Of a stretch of DNA of 64,000 nucleotides, positions 40,501-53,000 are shown one piece after another. The position numbers and the translations under genes were made by a program. The stretch is from Strigops habroptila (Eukaryota > Chordata > Aves > Psittaciformes > Psittacidae). The notes under the pieces were generated by a model. The model was not told the origin of the DNA. It saw only the letters and a list, made by a program, of their open reading frames with translations, and made no database searches. Position 1 is the first letter of the stretch. Every line of letters begins with the position of its first letter. Location of the stretch: the NCBI RefSeq assembly GCF_004027225.2, contig NC_044302.2, forward strand, positions 36,285,449 through 36,349,448, read 5' to 3'.

Positions 40501-40879
40501 CTCCAAACTGACCAAATTGAAACCTCTTAACATGAATTACTTTGCTATGCGACACTGTCACCCATGGGACATATTTAAAATGGAAGAGAAGCTGTAAGAG
40601 TATAGACATAATGATACACACAACGTACATAATTATAGCATGATAATTCAGGCACTGCCATTTACATTACACTTTACATTTGCCATTTACATTAAGGACA
40701 TTACAAAACAGTCCTTAAGGTTAACACATTATCCCCATAGACACCTCTCTAGGATCCCAGAGAAGGTTCTTATTGTGTCAGCATTGACAGTCAGAGCTTT
40801 TAGCGTTTCAAGCTACCTAAGTCAGCCTCCGAAAGAAATAAATTCATAATGGCACTAAGCATCTTTGAAGGAGATGCAT
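37550..40879 (-). other. MCC 3' untranslated region, probable
   Basis: The sequence after the MCC stop on the minus strand is AT-rich, repeat-free and without splice structure, up to a good poly(A) signal at 37,576-37,571. The extent is inferred, not shown. Confidence 0.55.
37571..37576 (-). terminator. Candidate MCC poly(A) signal
   Basis: TTTATT on the plus strand reads AATAAA on the minus strand. Beyond it the minus strand is G/T-rich (CTTGGGGGTTGC), as expected of a downstream element. It would place MCC cleavage near 37,550, giving a 3' UTR of about 3.3 kb. Confidence 0.5.
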
Positions 40880-41060
40880 TTAAAGTGAAGTTTCATTAGT
40901 GTGTGGTCTAGAATTCTCTTCTTCTAGTAAAGCTATTCTTTGTTTGAGCATCCTTACTTGCGTTTCATGTCTCTCCACCATGGCCATCATTTGCGATTCC
41001 AGTTTCTTCAGCTTATTCTGATGCTTTTTCTTCGCTTTTTCATAAGCTGCTACCAAGTTG
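40880..41060 (-). CDS. MCC: MCC terminal coding exon
   Basis: The acceptor is CTAACAAACAG. After completing Ser it encodes [20 protein letters not shown] and then a coiled coil, ending [10 protein letters not shown] and TAA (40,882-40,880). The last residues form the PDZ-binding motif. Confidence 0.97.
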
Positions 41061-44000
41061 CTGTTTGTTAGAAATACAAGGCAATACAAGGTCATTCAAA
41101 AAGGCTTGTTCACAGCAAGTGCTATAAAAATCCACCCCAAAACGCCACCTTCAGGAAACTCCAAAGTCTGGATACTGATTGTCTTTCTAAAATTTACCAG
41201 TGCTTTAAAATGCATGAGATCTAAACTTTGATTGGTCCAAACCCAGATCAGTGCTAATCATTGAAAAGGTGTGTACTTGCCCCAGAAAAATACAGAGAAA
41301 ATAAACTGGTTACTGAAAGCAGTTTTAAACATGGATCAAAGAAAGAGACAGAGGTTACTGGTGATGACCTCTCAGAGTACTGTGAGTCAGGACACACAGG
41401 ACGGCATCTTGTGCTAATCTGTCAGCTGCTAAGTATCGTCCGTGCCTTCACCTTGACTCATTAGGAAAGCTGTAGATGGGTACGGCACCTAACCACATGT
41501 GCTTTAAGTATGATTTATTAATGAAAACTGCGTTGTGAGCAAATAGGCTTCTTGCAGGAAGGGCAGCTACAGTTCATTGTATTCTCAGTATATCCAAACA
41601 CAGTGCCAGTAAAAACTACTGAGTGAGCAATAAAATTTAAGTGTGATTATCAAAGCCAGTTTATTAATAAAGAGACTGGAGCCAAAGAAAAGGGAGCAAT
41701 TTTAAACAAAATAACAGATTCATAATCTGACTAAATGGAGGTTTTTGTTTGTTTTAATAAAATGCATTTACTGGTACCTCAGTTAACATTAACCTATTCA
41801 TTTCTGTTACTCTGTTCTTAGCTATGTAGTTTTCACTGTCTTACATGAGAGGTTTATACCTCCTGCATCTCTAACTATAACCTTAAAGAGTCAACATGGG
41901 TGAAAAGAAGGATCCAGAAACTGCTCATTAAAGTAGGGAAGGATTACAGTGCAGAACATGGCAAAAAAAAAATCAATGCCACATCCACCTGCTGGTAGAT
42001 CTTTTACCTGTTTGCCCGTTTAAGGTCATTAACAAATTCTGCGGATTGCTGATGTCTGATTTCACTGCTCTTGGTGAGTCTCTCCAAAGCACTCACTAAC
42101 TCTTGCACTCTAGCTTTCAGTTTCTTCTCCCTGGATAAGGGTAAAAAGAGGAAGAAAACTATTTTCAAAACAGAAATAACACTTCAGCTTGCAAGTACAC
42201 GAATGGTTGTCCTGTGCTGGGCTGATAGGCTGAAAATATGTTCCTTGGATCATACAGGATGTAGTTCTTACATTAAACTTTTCCAAAGGTTGATCTTTCT
42301 AACATTCACCATTTTAGAATATAGGATCAGAGGTGCAGAAGACAAAAAAGAAAACAAACTTATCTGATGAATCATGGTCTTGTATATATCAAATTACACT
42401 AGTCACAAAGATACATAAAAATTTAAGAATACCTGGCACCTGCCACCTACTGTGTCTTGAATGAGACAGCGAAGAGAACTACCAAAGGAAAATCAAACAT
42501 CATGGCTAGCAGATAGGAATTTTAATTAAAAGTAGCACATCGGGATTGTTATCTAGATCAAGTTGCTCCAAGCCCTGTTCAACCTGGCCTTGAACACTTC
42601 CAGGGATGGAGTAGCCACAAGTTCTCTGGGCAACTTCTGCCAGTGTCTTGCTACCCTCAGAGCAATTTCTTTTTTTCAGTTACTGCCTCAAATTTACATG
42701 AGTAATTTATACTACAGTCTGTATTACAGTAGATCACTAGGCTTTTTTTAGGAGCCGGCAAGTTCAGTCTGTGTGGCAGTGGGAAACAGAAAAAGTTAAG
42801 AACAAGAGAGGGGAGTACTGACAGAAAAAGGCAAACACAAGAAATGCAGAAGACTACAGAGCACAGGCATTTCCTCCTATGAGCTACACTCGTTTTCTTT
42901 CAAATGAGCCACAATACTGAAGTTTAAGATGCCAATATAATTACCAATACTTATTTACCAATTATGAACCAAGAACTAATTACCTGAAGTGTGCCAAAAT
43001 GGAAGTAAGGTGCCACATTACAAATACCTCTATGAGGGAAAGAAAAAGTGAAGAAGGCAGAAGTTCTGCAGAGGAGCAAGTGTTAGAGCTTGGGGTTTAA
43101 GCTGGCTTTACAAGGCATTTCCCAGCACAAGTAAGCATCCGGCATGAGGCTGGTGCTTCTTCCTTGGGAGCCCCCTGCAGCACAGCTGATGACTGCCCAC
43201 AGCCAGCCCATACACAGACATGAGGCTCTCCCACCTCTTATGCAAGGGTGTTGATGTGGAGATCCAGAAGCCTTTCTCTGTGACCTAATCTTGTAGCATA
43301 GACAGCCCAGAGAGAAAAATATCAGATTTGAAAATTTTAAAAAGGGGGATAAGAATGACATAAAGCTGGGCTAAAGTGAGACAAAGTTAGATTTAGATTT
43401 GGTTAGATTTTAGTGTTGAGCCTTACGCTGGGGAGCTTTGCATGTATGGAGACATTTGTCAGTGTTTTCCTGCTTAGAACCTCTTTGCAGTGATCTGCCT
43501 TCTCTTCCTGTTTTGGTTGCAGCGCTGCAAAGTGAGTAAATCGGACTTAATTTCAGTAACAACACTATTACTAGCTTCCACATAAGCCCACTGAGGCCCA
43601 CGGGAATGAATACGCCTCAGCTCTGCACATTTGCCCCTTGAAATCCAGCTCACCCGCCTGTAGTTCCAAGGCTGGCCTGGCAACGGCAGCATTTTACAAC
43701 CAGAGACCACGGCAGCACATGTGGAATGTTTCACTGTGCAAAGCTTCAGCAACAGAAGGGCTTTCACAGTCAGCCATGGAAATATTCCAAGTTAGCAGTT
43801 TATCCCAACACGCTGCAGACGCTGGTTTATTGGCCAAAGTAAGAAGGACATAAGAGGAGCCTTGTTTGATGAAGAATCATCAGTATTCTTTATGCATCCT
43901 TTCACCAAAGTAACATAATACCAGTTTTCAAATTACGCAATGTTTTCGCTAGTGTTTAAAAGCTCATTGCCATCCACTCCAAGTAAAAATTTTATTTTTA

Positions 44001-47000
44001 TATCTTATCTTAGCAGTCAGAAAGACACAGCACAGTCTACAGCCAAAATCTGTGTTCTGCAAAGAAAACAGGAACAAAAAAAACAAAATCCAGTTTTTAT
44101 TTGCTAAATATAAGATGTGTAAGTTTGAGAAAAGATCAGACCTGGCAGAGGCCGGACCCATTACCTAACGTGTGTATGGCACTACTGGTATGACAGAACA
44201 CTGTAGGGTAAATCTAGTCCTTGTCTGCTTCCAAAGGATACCATGGCCAGAGGCTCTGGACAGAGCTCAGAAGCACTGTGCCCAGCACTGTGACCTAAGC
44301 CTGAACAGGAAGTCCAGTGGAATAAGCATTCACAGTATTTGGAGCGGAGGAAAAAACTAAAAATCGCATGAGGTTGTTGATTTGCGGTTGATTTAAAATC
44401 ATGTGCAAGACAAGGTATAGCTGTGAAAACAGTGCACCCATGGGAAAGAACCTTGCAGAGCTGCAGTTTACTGCAGCTGGAGCCCTTAACACACCTTCTG
44501 TAACAAAAGCTGCATGGAAAAAAAAACACCAGTGAAAAGACCTGGAGGAATGCGTGATACAAGTTTAGTTGTCATGGTGAGAATTACCTGATAAAACTGT
44601 TACAGCACCTTTCATCTGTTTTTGCACTCACACATTTCAACCTGTCATGTTCAGTCCAAACTTCACTAAACATCAAGAGTATTTCTTTACATCTGGCCTG
44701 TAACATCCTTGTCTTGCTAGTTGGCAAAGATACAGGACCAGAGGAGGGGTAAGTACCCTGGGCCTCCACAGGCTAGTTAAACAACTTTCAGATTAATAGT
44801 TCTGAATCACCTAGGTAAACAGGTAACAGTGGGTAATCCTTCAAATCTATGGATGTTTCAAATTTACATTTATACCAGTAAAACACACACACTGCCTGAG
44901 CTGACAAGGTCCACACAGGTTTTTTTGGCTTTAAGATGTCTTTAAGTCAGTGAAAACTAGGGCCTACTCCCACCTTCATCTCAGGGAAACCTGATTGCAT
45001 GTGCTGAAATTCCCAAAAGTCTTACAAAAGCAACACATAGGGATCTACTTTTATACTTACTGTTTCTGATTTAAATCTAAGTATCTTTAGATATTTAGGC
45101 ACAGAAAATGCCCCATTCTGATCTGGGAAATGGAGATGCATATTTCGTTAAAGACTATCACGTGCAAAAAACATGTAAGGCTTTCTCTGCAGTGTGGCAC
45201 TTTTATTCTAGTAGCAGATGAGAGACCTCAGAGCTGTACCTTACTGCCTTGGCCAGAAAATGTATCCCTTCATAAAAATCCCATGCCTTATAATGCTAAC
45301 TCTTCTCACTTCTCGCCATTTCCACCACTAATTACCTCAGTTTGGACAGTAAGAAATGTCCTTATTTGTGTCTCTCCAAAACTGACTGCTTAGTTGGGCA
45401 GTGAATAGAAGTAATAACAAATCCTGAGATGCTATTTGTATTCCTTTAATGCATTACAGGGTTAGCTGTCTTTACAGGATTTCTAGTTTCACCTCACTTC
45501 CCTCATTGCTATCATAAATTAGCAGGATATGAAGAACCAGTCTTAATAAGACAGAATATTTTAAAACAATAGTCCTAGTAATATGCAGCATTTTTCCTGA
45601 ATGTGTCAAAGCTACAAACCAGGAATGGAACTGCATTTTACACAACAGCCATATGAACATCTTCCCAACAGGGATGCCGTATGGCTGTGGCATGGCCTTC
45701 TGCTGCCAGACCATGTTCCAGAGCCTGAAGAGCAAACTTGCACAGAATTCAGACTGCTATCATTCCCCAGGGCTGTAATACGGACCAGTATGGAGCCTGA
45801 GAAGGCATTTATGTGTGTATTTTGATGGGAAGAGGGAAAGAAAAGCAAGTATTTTTAGCAGAACACAATTTCTGTGAGCCCACAAATCAATTGGACCACA
45901 GAAGTCAGTACAGATTTTGTCCCCAACATTTCCTCTTTCAACTGGGTACTGCCACTGGAGCTGCGGAGAACAGCCCCAGCACCTTGTGCGCACAGAGAAA
46001 ATGAGCACGTATTCCCAGAAGAGGGAACAAGCTTATGACCTGAGGGCATGGCTCGCTTCCAACACAAGGGTTCTCTGCTGTGGGGCACTCGAGAAGCCTG
46101 CTGGGGAAATCCCCGCCTGCTCCATTTCCAAGGAAAAGCCCAGAACAGGCCTACAGCCTACTCCAACATCCTCTAAAAACACTGTTTTCAGTGAAATGCC
46201 TAATATGTTGGTAACAAAGACTTTTGTTTTGTGTTTTCATCATCAAAACACCCAGTGGGCAGTTGCTAAGGGGTTTTCAAGGGCTTTTTGTTTCAGACTT
46301 ACGGGATGGTTTGCACTGGAAGGCAAGTGGACAGGGCCTGACATTTTCTCTGGTTTCAAGGCTACTACTGCAGAGAGCAGAGAATTCTGCCAGAGCTATA
46401 AAGGAAACTACCATCTGGCACATTTCTGCAGTTTCCATCAATTTGGTCTCCATACAATGACACCATGTTTGGCCCAGAATAATGTAAGCAAGGTTTTGCA
46501 TACCTTTTATTTTCTCTCCTGTCTGGGCTTTTCCAGACACATTCAGGTTTCATGTGCCAAAGCCTTCCCAGGCAGATTTTCCTGTCCTTGCTCATTTCAT
46601 TGAGATCTCCCCAGTGCTGAAAAAGGAAGCTGCTCTTCTTTTCTTCTTGCACACAGAAAGTGGATTTTTCTGCCCCTGGCTTGGAATGTACCTAGCTAAC
46701 TGTCCTTCTTGTGAAAGCACAAGCTATTGCACCTCTGCCCTGGGCTCAAGAACACCCACAGCTCTTGGTGAATCTGGAGCAAAAGGGGGGTAATGAGCTC
46801 TCTCCAGAGCAGGAGGCAAGAAAGTTTCCCACAGCTTGGCAGAGGAGTCAGGGGCCTTTGGGGACTATCCTACACCTTGCCATCCTTAGAAGCATCCTCT
46901 TACCCACCAGGAAGCATTGCCTGCTACAAGGAACCTCCCCATATTCTGGCTCCCCTCTCAGAGTGGCACTAGTAGCTTCAGCTCAGCATCTGCCCCTGAG

Positions 47001-50000
47001 CTTCACAGACGCAAAGCCCTGGCATAGCAACAGGGCATCCAGCCTGGGGGGACCGAGGCCTGAGTGTTCCTGGGCATAGGTACCCAGGCAGGCTGGCCAG
47101 TGCCCAGGCATGTGGGGTTTGGGGAGAGGAGGGAGAAGAAGCACCTCTAGCACATCCCCTAGCTTTCTGCATGGTCCCTGCTTTGAACGGGAGGCACACA
47201 CTTCCATCCCACACTTTGCTCCTAGCCCCTTTCCTATTACACTGTTGTTGTTTTAAACCTGGCATGTTCCCCTACTCCCTTCTCTGCCTTATCCATTTCC
47301 AGCTGAACAGGGTGACACATGATTTGTTTTTTCCAAGCATATGACTCCTCTTCTCTCAGAAGATAACAGCTGGACAGTTAAAAGGAATGCAGTTTCATCA
47401 GCAGTTTGTACTAACATCTTACTTCAGGTTGGCAAGCAGAATCCCCAAGACAATTCGAATGCATGCCTGCCTCACTAGTGCAGCTTTGCCTGCTAAGGAA
47501 AACAACTGATATTTAACAGAACTTTTATAAGAGGCAACAAAACAACACTATGTAAATGCCATGAGTCTTAAAATCACCCTCTTCAAATCTCCCTGTCTCA
47601 CCTTGTCAGCGAGTGGGCTTGAGATCACCCATGCTTCCTGCTGCCTGTGCACAGGTAGCCTTTTCTGACCACAGAGAACATGGAGAGAGCTTTAAAAAAT
47701 GTCTTGCTGGTGTAATGTACTGCTTTTTTGTTGATTGCCAGATGCTTAGAGCAGATCTCAAAAAACAGACAGTACAACAGACATGCAGCAAGGAGTCAAG
47801 CCAGGTACGGTCCTGGAAACAACAGACTGGCAGCAAAAAGGAAGAAGAAGCCTGGAGGGAAGCAGCAGCGTGCCTGCATCTCTCACTGCTCAAACCTCCC
47901 ACCAGCTTTGCCAGCCCAGCCTGGAAGCTCTCCAGACCTGCACCTATTTGGAGCTCCCTGTGATGAGTATATCCAAGTGCACAGCAGCTCAGCGGTGCAA
48001 AAAACCATGCAGTGGTAAGCAGAACTACTTATTCCATATCAAAAATGTAGAAAAAGTATGGTTATCCTTGATGCTTGTAAAAAAAGTAGCTACACTTCTG
48101 ATGAATCTGTCCCTTATACCACCGTAAGTCATTTCTCTTCTTGTGAGATGGTTTCTCTCAGTGGGGCTCGCCAGGGGAATTTCCAGAGACAGTCCATGCC
48201 TCCTGAACACCTCAGGCAGCCAAGGGAAACCACAGCAGGAGACTGCAATGTCACAAAAAAGACAGAGATCCCTGAAATTTGCCGTGACTGCAATCAATGC
48301 CCGTCTGGCCTTCAAATGTCTCAGAGTTCCTAATTTAGAATCACAGAATCACAGAATAGTTGGGGTTGGAAAGGACCTTAAGATCATCTAATTCCAACCC
48401 CCCTGCCATGGGCAGGGACACCTTGCCCTAAACCACGTGGTCCAAGGCTCTGTCCAACCTGGCCTTGAACACCACCAGGGATGGAGCATTCACAACTTCC
48501 CTGGGCAACCCATTCCAGTGCCTCACCACCCTCACTGTAAAGAACTTCTTCCTTATATCCAACCTAAACCTCCCCTGTTTAAGCTTGAACGCGTTACCCT
48601 CTGTCCTACCACCAGAGTCCCTAATTTTCCCCATTTAATAGATGTGATAACAAGACAATAGAAATAAGCAAATGTAACTGACAAAAAGCAGGTGCTGATG
48701 CACTGGAAAAACTCATCAGTAGCTCCTGTATACCAAGCCCATCTCCATCTTCTCACTTTTATCCATTGCATGATCATTCTGTACTTTGGCCAAACAGAAA
48801 AAGGATTTTACTGATTCAATACTTAAGAGCCATTTGAAATCTGAGTCATGTGGTTTTGGCATTTCCCCTTCCATTTCCAAGACTTAGCCTTACTGACGGT
48901 CAAGATATGCCTGAATTTGAGAGATGCTTCTACTTGCTCCTGGATCCTGTTATCATGAAACTATCATGAAACATGCCCCCTGAAAATATGCCAAGGTAAG
49001 ATGTTGTCACATGAAGTCTGTGGAAGTTTAAAATAAAGGAAGGTGGCTTGATTTATCTCTGGGTGACACTGTGTCAGGAGGAAACAGTCACTGCCATGTC
49101 CTGGCACATCTTTCTGTTGAAACGCTTGCTCTCACAAAACAAGGAGTTTGGCACAACACAGGGTTGAGATCTTCAGATAGGCCTAAGGACCTAAGACTGC
49201 AAAGGACATTACAGAGTCTCAAAAGACACATGAAAGCTATTGAATAGGATGAACTTTCAGGGTCGTACTAGAAATACCTGCAGTTTCCACTTCAGAGAGG
49301 CAGGACCACAACTCTGTGAAAAATGTACTTTATGTCAACAGAAAAAGAATTGTTCAAAAAAGTTTAATCCTACTGATTACCACCCTTTTCCCTCTCCATG
49401 ATGACTTCCCAACTAGTAGCATCACCTCCTAGGTTATCTCTTACTTCAAAAGTCATCAGACATGGTAAATATACAGCTGCTTTGTTGTGTTGCTAGATGG
49501 AAAGTCATCCTTTCTTGAGGGAATTGTGTCTAGACTGACACAATTCATGTAACCCTGCACTGCCATCAGAGATCGTAATTTTTTGCCAACTGTTGACCCA
49601 GCTGAGGTATGAACGGTCAGTCTAGTTGCAAAGTGTTTTGTCTGCCATGACCCTTATGACTATGACTAGGGGTCATAGTTATATCCTTCCTGCCCAAATA
49701 TTTTAATGCTTATAAAGAATTCTCTAAATACATGCACAAAATACAGCCCTATGCAGACAGAAAAGCTATCAGCAACAAATAAAAGGAGAGACTGCAAGGA
49801 GGACCTCAGCAATCAAGACATTTCCAATAAGACCCAGAGAGAGGGAAAGTTTCAGTCTTGCCAGCTTGGCCACTTTTCACAGAATGAAAGAAATGAGCAG
49901 GAAAAAAAAAAAAGGTTAGTTGTATCACCTATCACTGCCACCCTGCTAAAAGCAAAAGTGCTTCCTATGTGGAATTCTTATTTCCACCATCCTGCCATCT

Positions 50001-53000
50001 CTAATGCATTTATAACCAGGCATGTGCCTACTAAGTTACAAACTCATACAAGCAACCTACAGCACTCCCTCCCCCTGCCACAGCAACACAGAACACACCA
50101 GCATGAAAAATATCATTTTAAGTTCTTCTTCAGAAACTGTGTAATGTGCCTGATTTTGGGAGATTCAACCAGATCCCCTCTCCAGCCTCACGCATAGTCA
50201 TCGAGGTGTCAGTGCCAGCCTGTGAGGCTGCTGGGAATACATTTTTGCCCTCCCACTAATAAAGTACTTCCTGCCAATATGCTTGTTTATGGATGTGTCG
50301 AACTCAAAAGTCTTCATGTCCACTGAAACATTCCACCATTCCATTAAGAAAGGGAGGGAAAACAAAACTGCTGAAGACTCTGGCATAAAGTATTTATGCT
50401 TGGCTGGAACAGAATGTGCCTCTACATTAATAGCCTTAGCCTGCAATACCAGAAATATGGTAACCTAGATGTAACTTTTACAACATTAAACTTACAGATA
50501 ATTTACATTTCTACTAGTTAGCACAGTGGTGACAGAAAAGCAATTTCTGTGGGAAGCCTGCAAGATGGGTTTTAATGCTGAACACTGCTATAGTGTTTTT
50601 TTCCCTGGGAAAAATACCCTGTCCACACATCTCACAGGAACTGTGCTTAAGCCCCACTGGCAGTAGCAATCACATTTAGCACAGTCGTATTTCCATTACA
50701 TAGAGAGTCTTCACTGCAAAATTTATGCACAGTTTAATCCAATTATTTTCTTCCCCATTTCTGCCTGACAAACTGTACTTGCTAGGCCCCTGGCTGGAAA
50801 TCCATGCTAATCAACTTAAGGCCTAGTAGATAAAGCAAAGTTGTTTTCTCTGTGTTGTCAGCAAACTAAACTTCATGACTATATTCAAGCCTCTGCTAAC
50901 TACGGTCACTGGTGTCTTCTTGAAATCCAGGGGAAAATAACAAGAACAGGAAAAGCTGCAGCTTGAGCGAAGGCAGAAAGTGCCAGTGGAGTTGCTTACA
51001 TATTCCATATTCCCCACACTGGAACTGGAGTGTGAGGAATATGGAATCTGTGGCTCTACGCAATGTTTATGCAAACGACATTGTTGATGGGTTTTATCTG
51101 CCCACACAAAAATGACAGTTTTGATTACTTTAACCACAGAATTTTGTTTCCTGCATCAAGCAAACTAAATACTCAGCAACTGCCAGACTATTAAGTAAGT
51201 GGCATGAGATGCATTGATTTTGCAGTGGTAATGATCTTACGTTTCTACATAATGCCTTTCAGGCTCAAGTGTCCCTAGGCACACTATGAGTTGCACCTAT
51301 GAAAAAAGCACTTCAGGAATGAAACACCACAGCTGCTTGAGAGGTCATTCCAACATTAAAGAGGGTGCAAACACCAAAAAGTCAAAACACACTCTTCCCA
51401 GCCAAAATTCTTAGTAGCATTTTGGACAGGTTCTAAATACAGTAATAACCAAATTAGATATTAGATAGCCATGTCTTAGGAAAGGTGAAACAAACACTGA
51501 AAAAAACTATTGAAACAGTGAGTATTTTTGTCATAAAGTTTACCACATAGCTGGTGCAGCAAAAAGAGCTGTACAAGCAAGTATCTAGTTAATGTGTAAC
51601 TGTACTGAAAGCTTTGGCTTAAAACCTGGCTGTCAACAAAAGCAGTTTGTCAAGACATCAATTTTCTCTCTTGTGCGAAGAGAGAAGACAATGCTTCACA
51701 CAACAATGTAAATTGTTAATTGAATTGTGGATTTACTTACATACTCAGGATGCAAATGCAGCATCTGAGTCATCAAAATCACTGCAGTTCCCACCCCTGT
51801 TAACTCCTACACAGGTTCTAAACTGTGACCAACCTTCCTAACCAAAGATCACATCTCAAATCCTGTCTTCACTAGAGGTTTTCTGCATGCCCTCAAGCAA
51901 GTCATGTCACTGTTTTGCGTCGTGTGTTCTTGCCTGCATATAGACATTGTTGACATTTTGAGGGTTTCTTAGGGATACAGTTAATCTGAATTTTATAGAA
52001 CCTCAAGGAGAATGGAGCAGAGCACTATGTGAGGACTTTAATCAGCTGAAGAACAACAACAAAAGAGAGGGGAAGGTTGGAAGAACTTTGATCCTTTTCC
52101 TTCTCACACAAAAACACTGTGATCACTCTTAAAATCACTCGAGGGTTAAGAGTGAAGGCTCAGAACTAAACCTCACCCTGGACCTACAGAACAAGTCATG
52201 CCTCTGGTGAAGGAAGCTGCTTACCGCCTGAGTGCACTTGTCAATTCAGCAGTCACTTCGCTCTCGTTGTATGGTCTCAGCTCAGCTAGTGTTAATGGTG
52301 GTGCTGCTGTGGTGCCGTCATTGCATTCCTGAGAAATGAGGAAAGGCCATCGAAGTTGAAGTTACTTACCATCTTCATGGGAAAACTCTGAAAATTTCTT
52401 AGTTTGTAGCTATTTTTAAAATGAAGGTGAAATAAACATCATAATGTCACAGCAACATGGCAGTGTATCAACATACCAAGAAATGGACTAAATGGATTAA
52501 CACTTCACAAATCCTTCTAAATGTTTCCTAAACCACCACACCTCACTGATTTGCAGAATTGTGCTACAGTGTGCGTAACTGCTACTGCATTATATTACTT
52601 TGGACACCACACTTTAAACAAAGCAGCACTGGATCTAACAATTCAGATGATGCTTTGCCAGAAACAAAACAGGAAGACACAATTATACACTACCTCTGAA
52701 GTTTTTCTTTAACACATTACTGAGGTTTTCTGGAGACACAGCACTAAAATAACCAGATTAAATTTTTCTAGGAATCACTATTCATGCAAATTATTAATGT
52801 AAATACAGAAATCTGTTTATTTTGCATTATACTGAGTGGGACAAAGTCTTCATTCTCAAATTATTATAAACTATCTGACTTGGAAAAGAGATTGTCATTA
52901 CAATGGTTAACTGCAAACTGCTTAATGGAAATGGCATTTTGCTTAGACTCTTTTCCAGTGTTTCCAGTGAGTGGCAACAGGCAAACCACAACATGTTCAG

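Larger units (their letters stand above)
41061..52224 (-). other. MCC introns between the last three exons
   Basis: A 947-bp intron (41,061-42,007) and a 10.1 kb intron (42,131-52,224). The larger holds two CR1 fragments (42,553-42,690 and 48,337-48,632), a GC-richer but not CpG-rich block near 46,660-47,230, and a strong hairpin at 51,002-51,047. A plus-strand open frame of 228 codons (45,917-46,603) has no recognisable domain. No other exon is seen. Confidence 0.7.

Noticed and set aside
49647-49676. Small inverted repeat TGACCCTT / AGGGGTCA
   Set aside because: The arms are only about 8 bp with an imperfect match, within chance expectation for 64 kb.
49706-50197. 163-codon plus-strand open frame in an MCC intron
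   Set aside because: No recognised domain, no splice or promoter context, and low-complexity Asn/Lys/Thr/His content.
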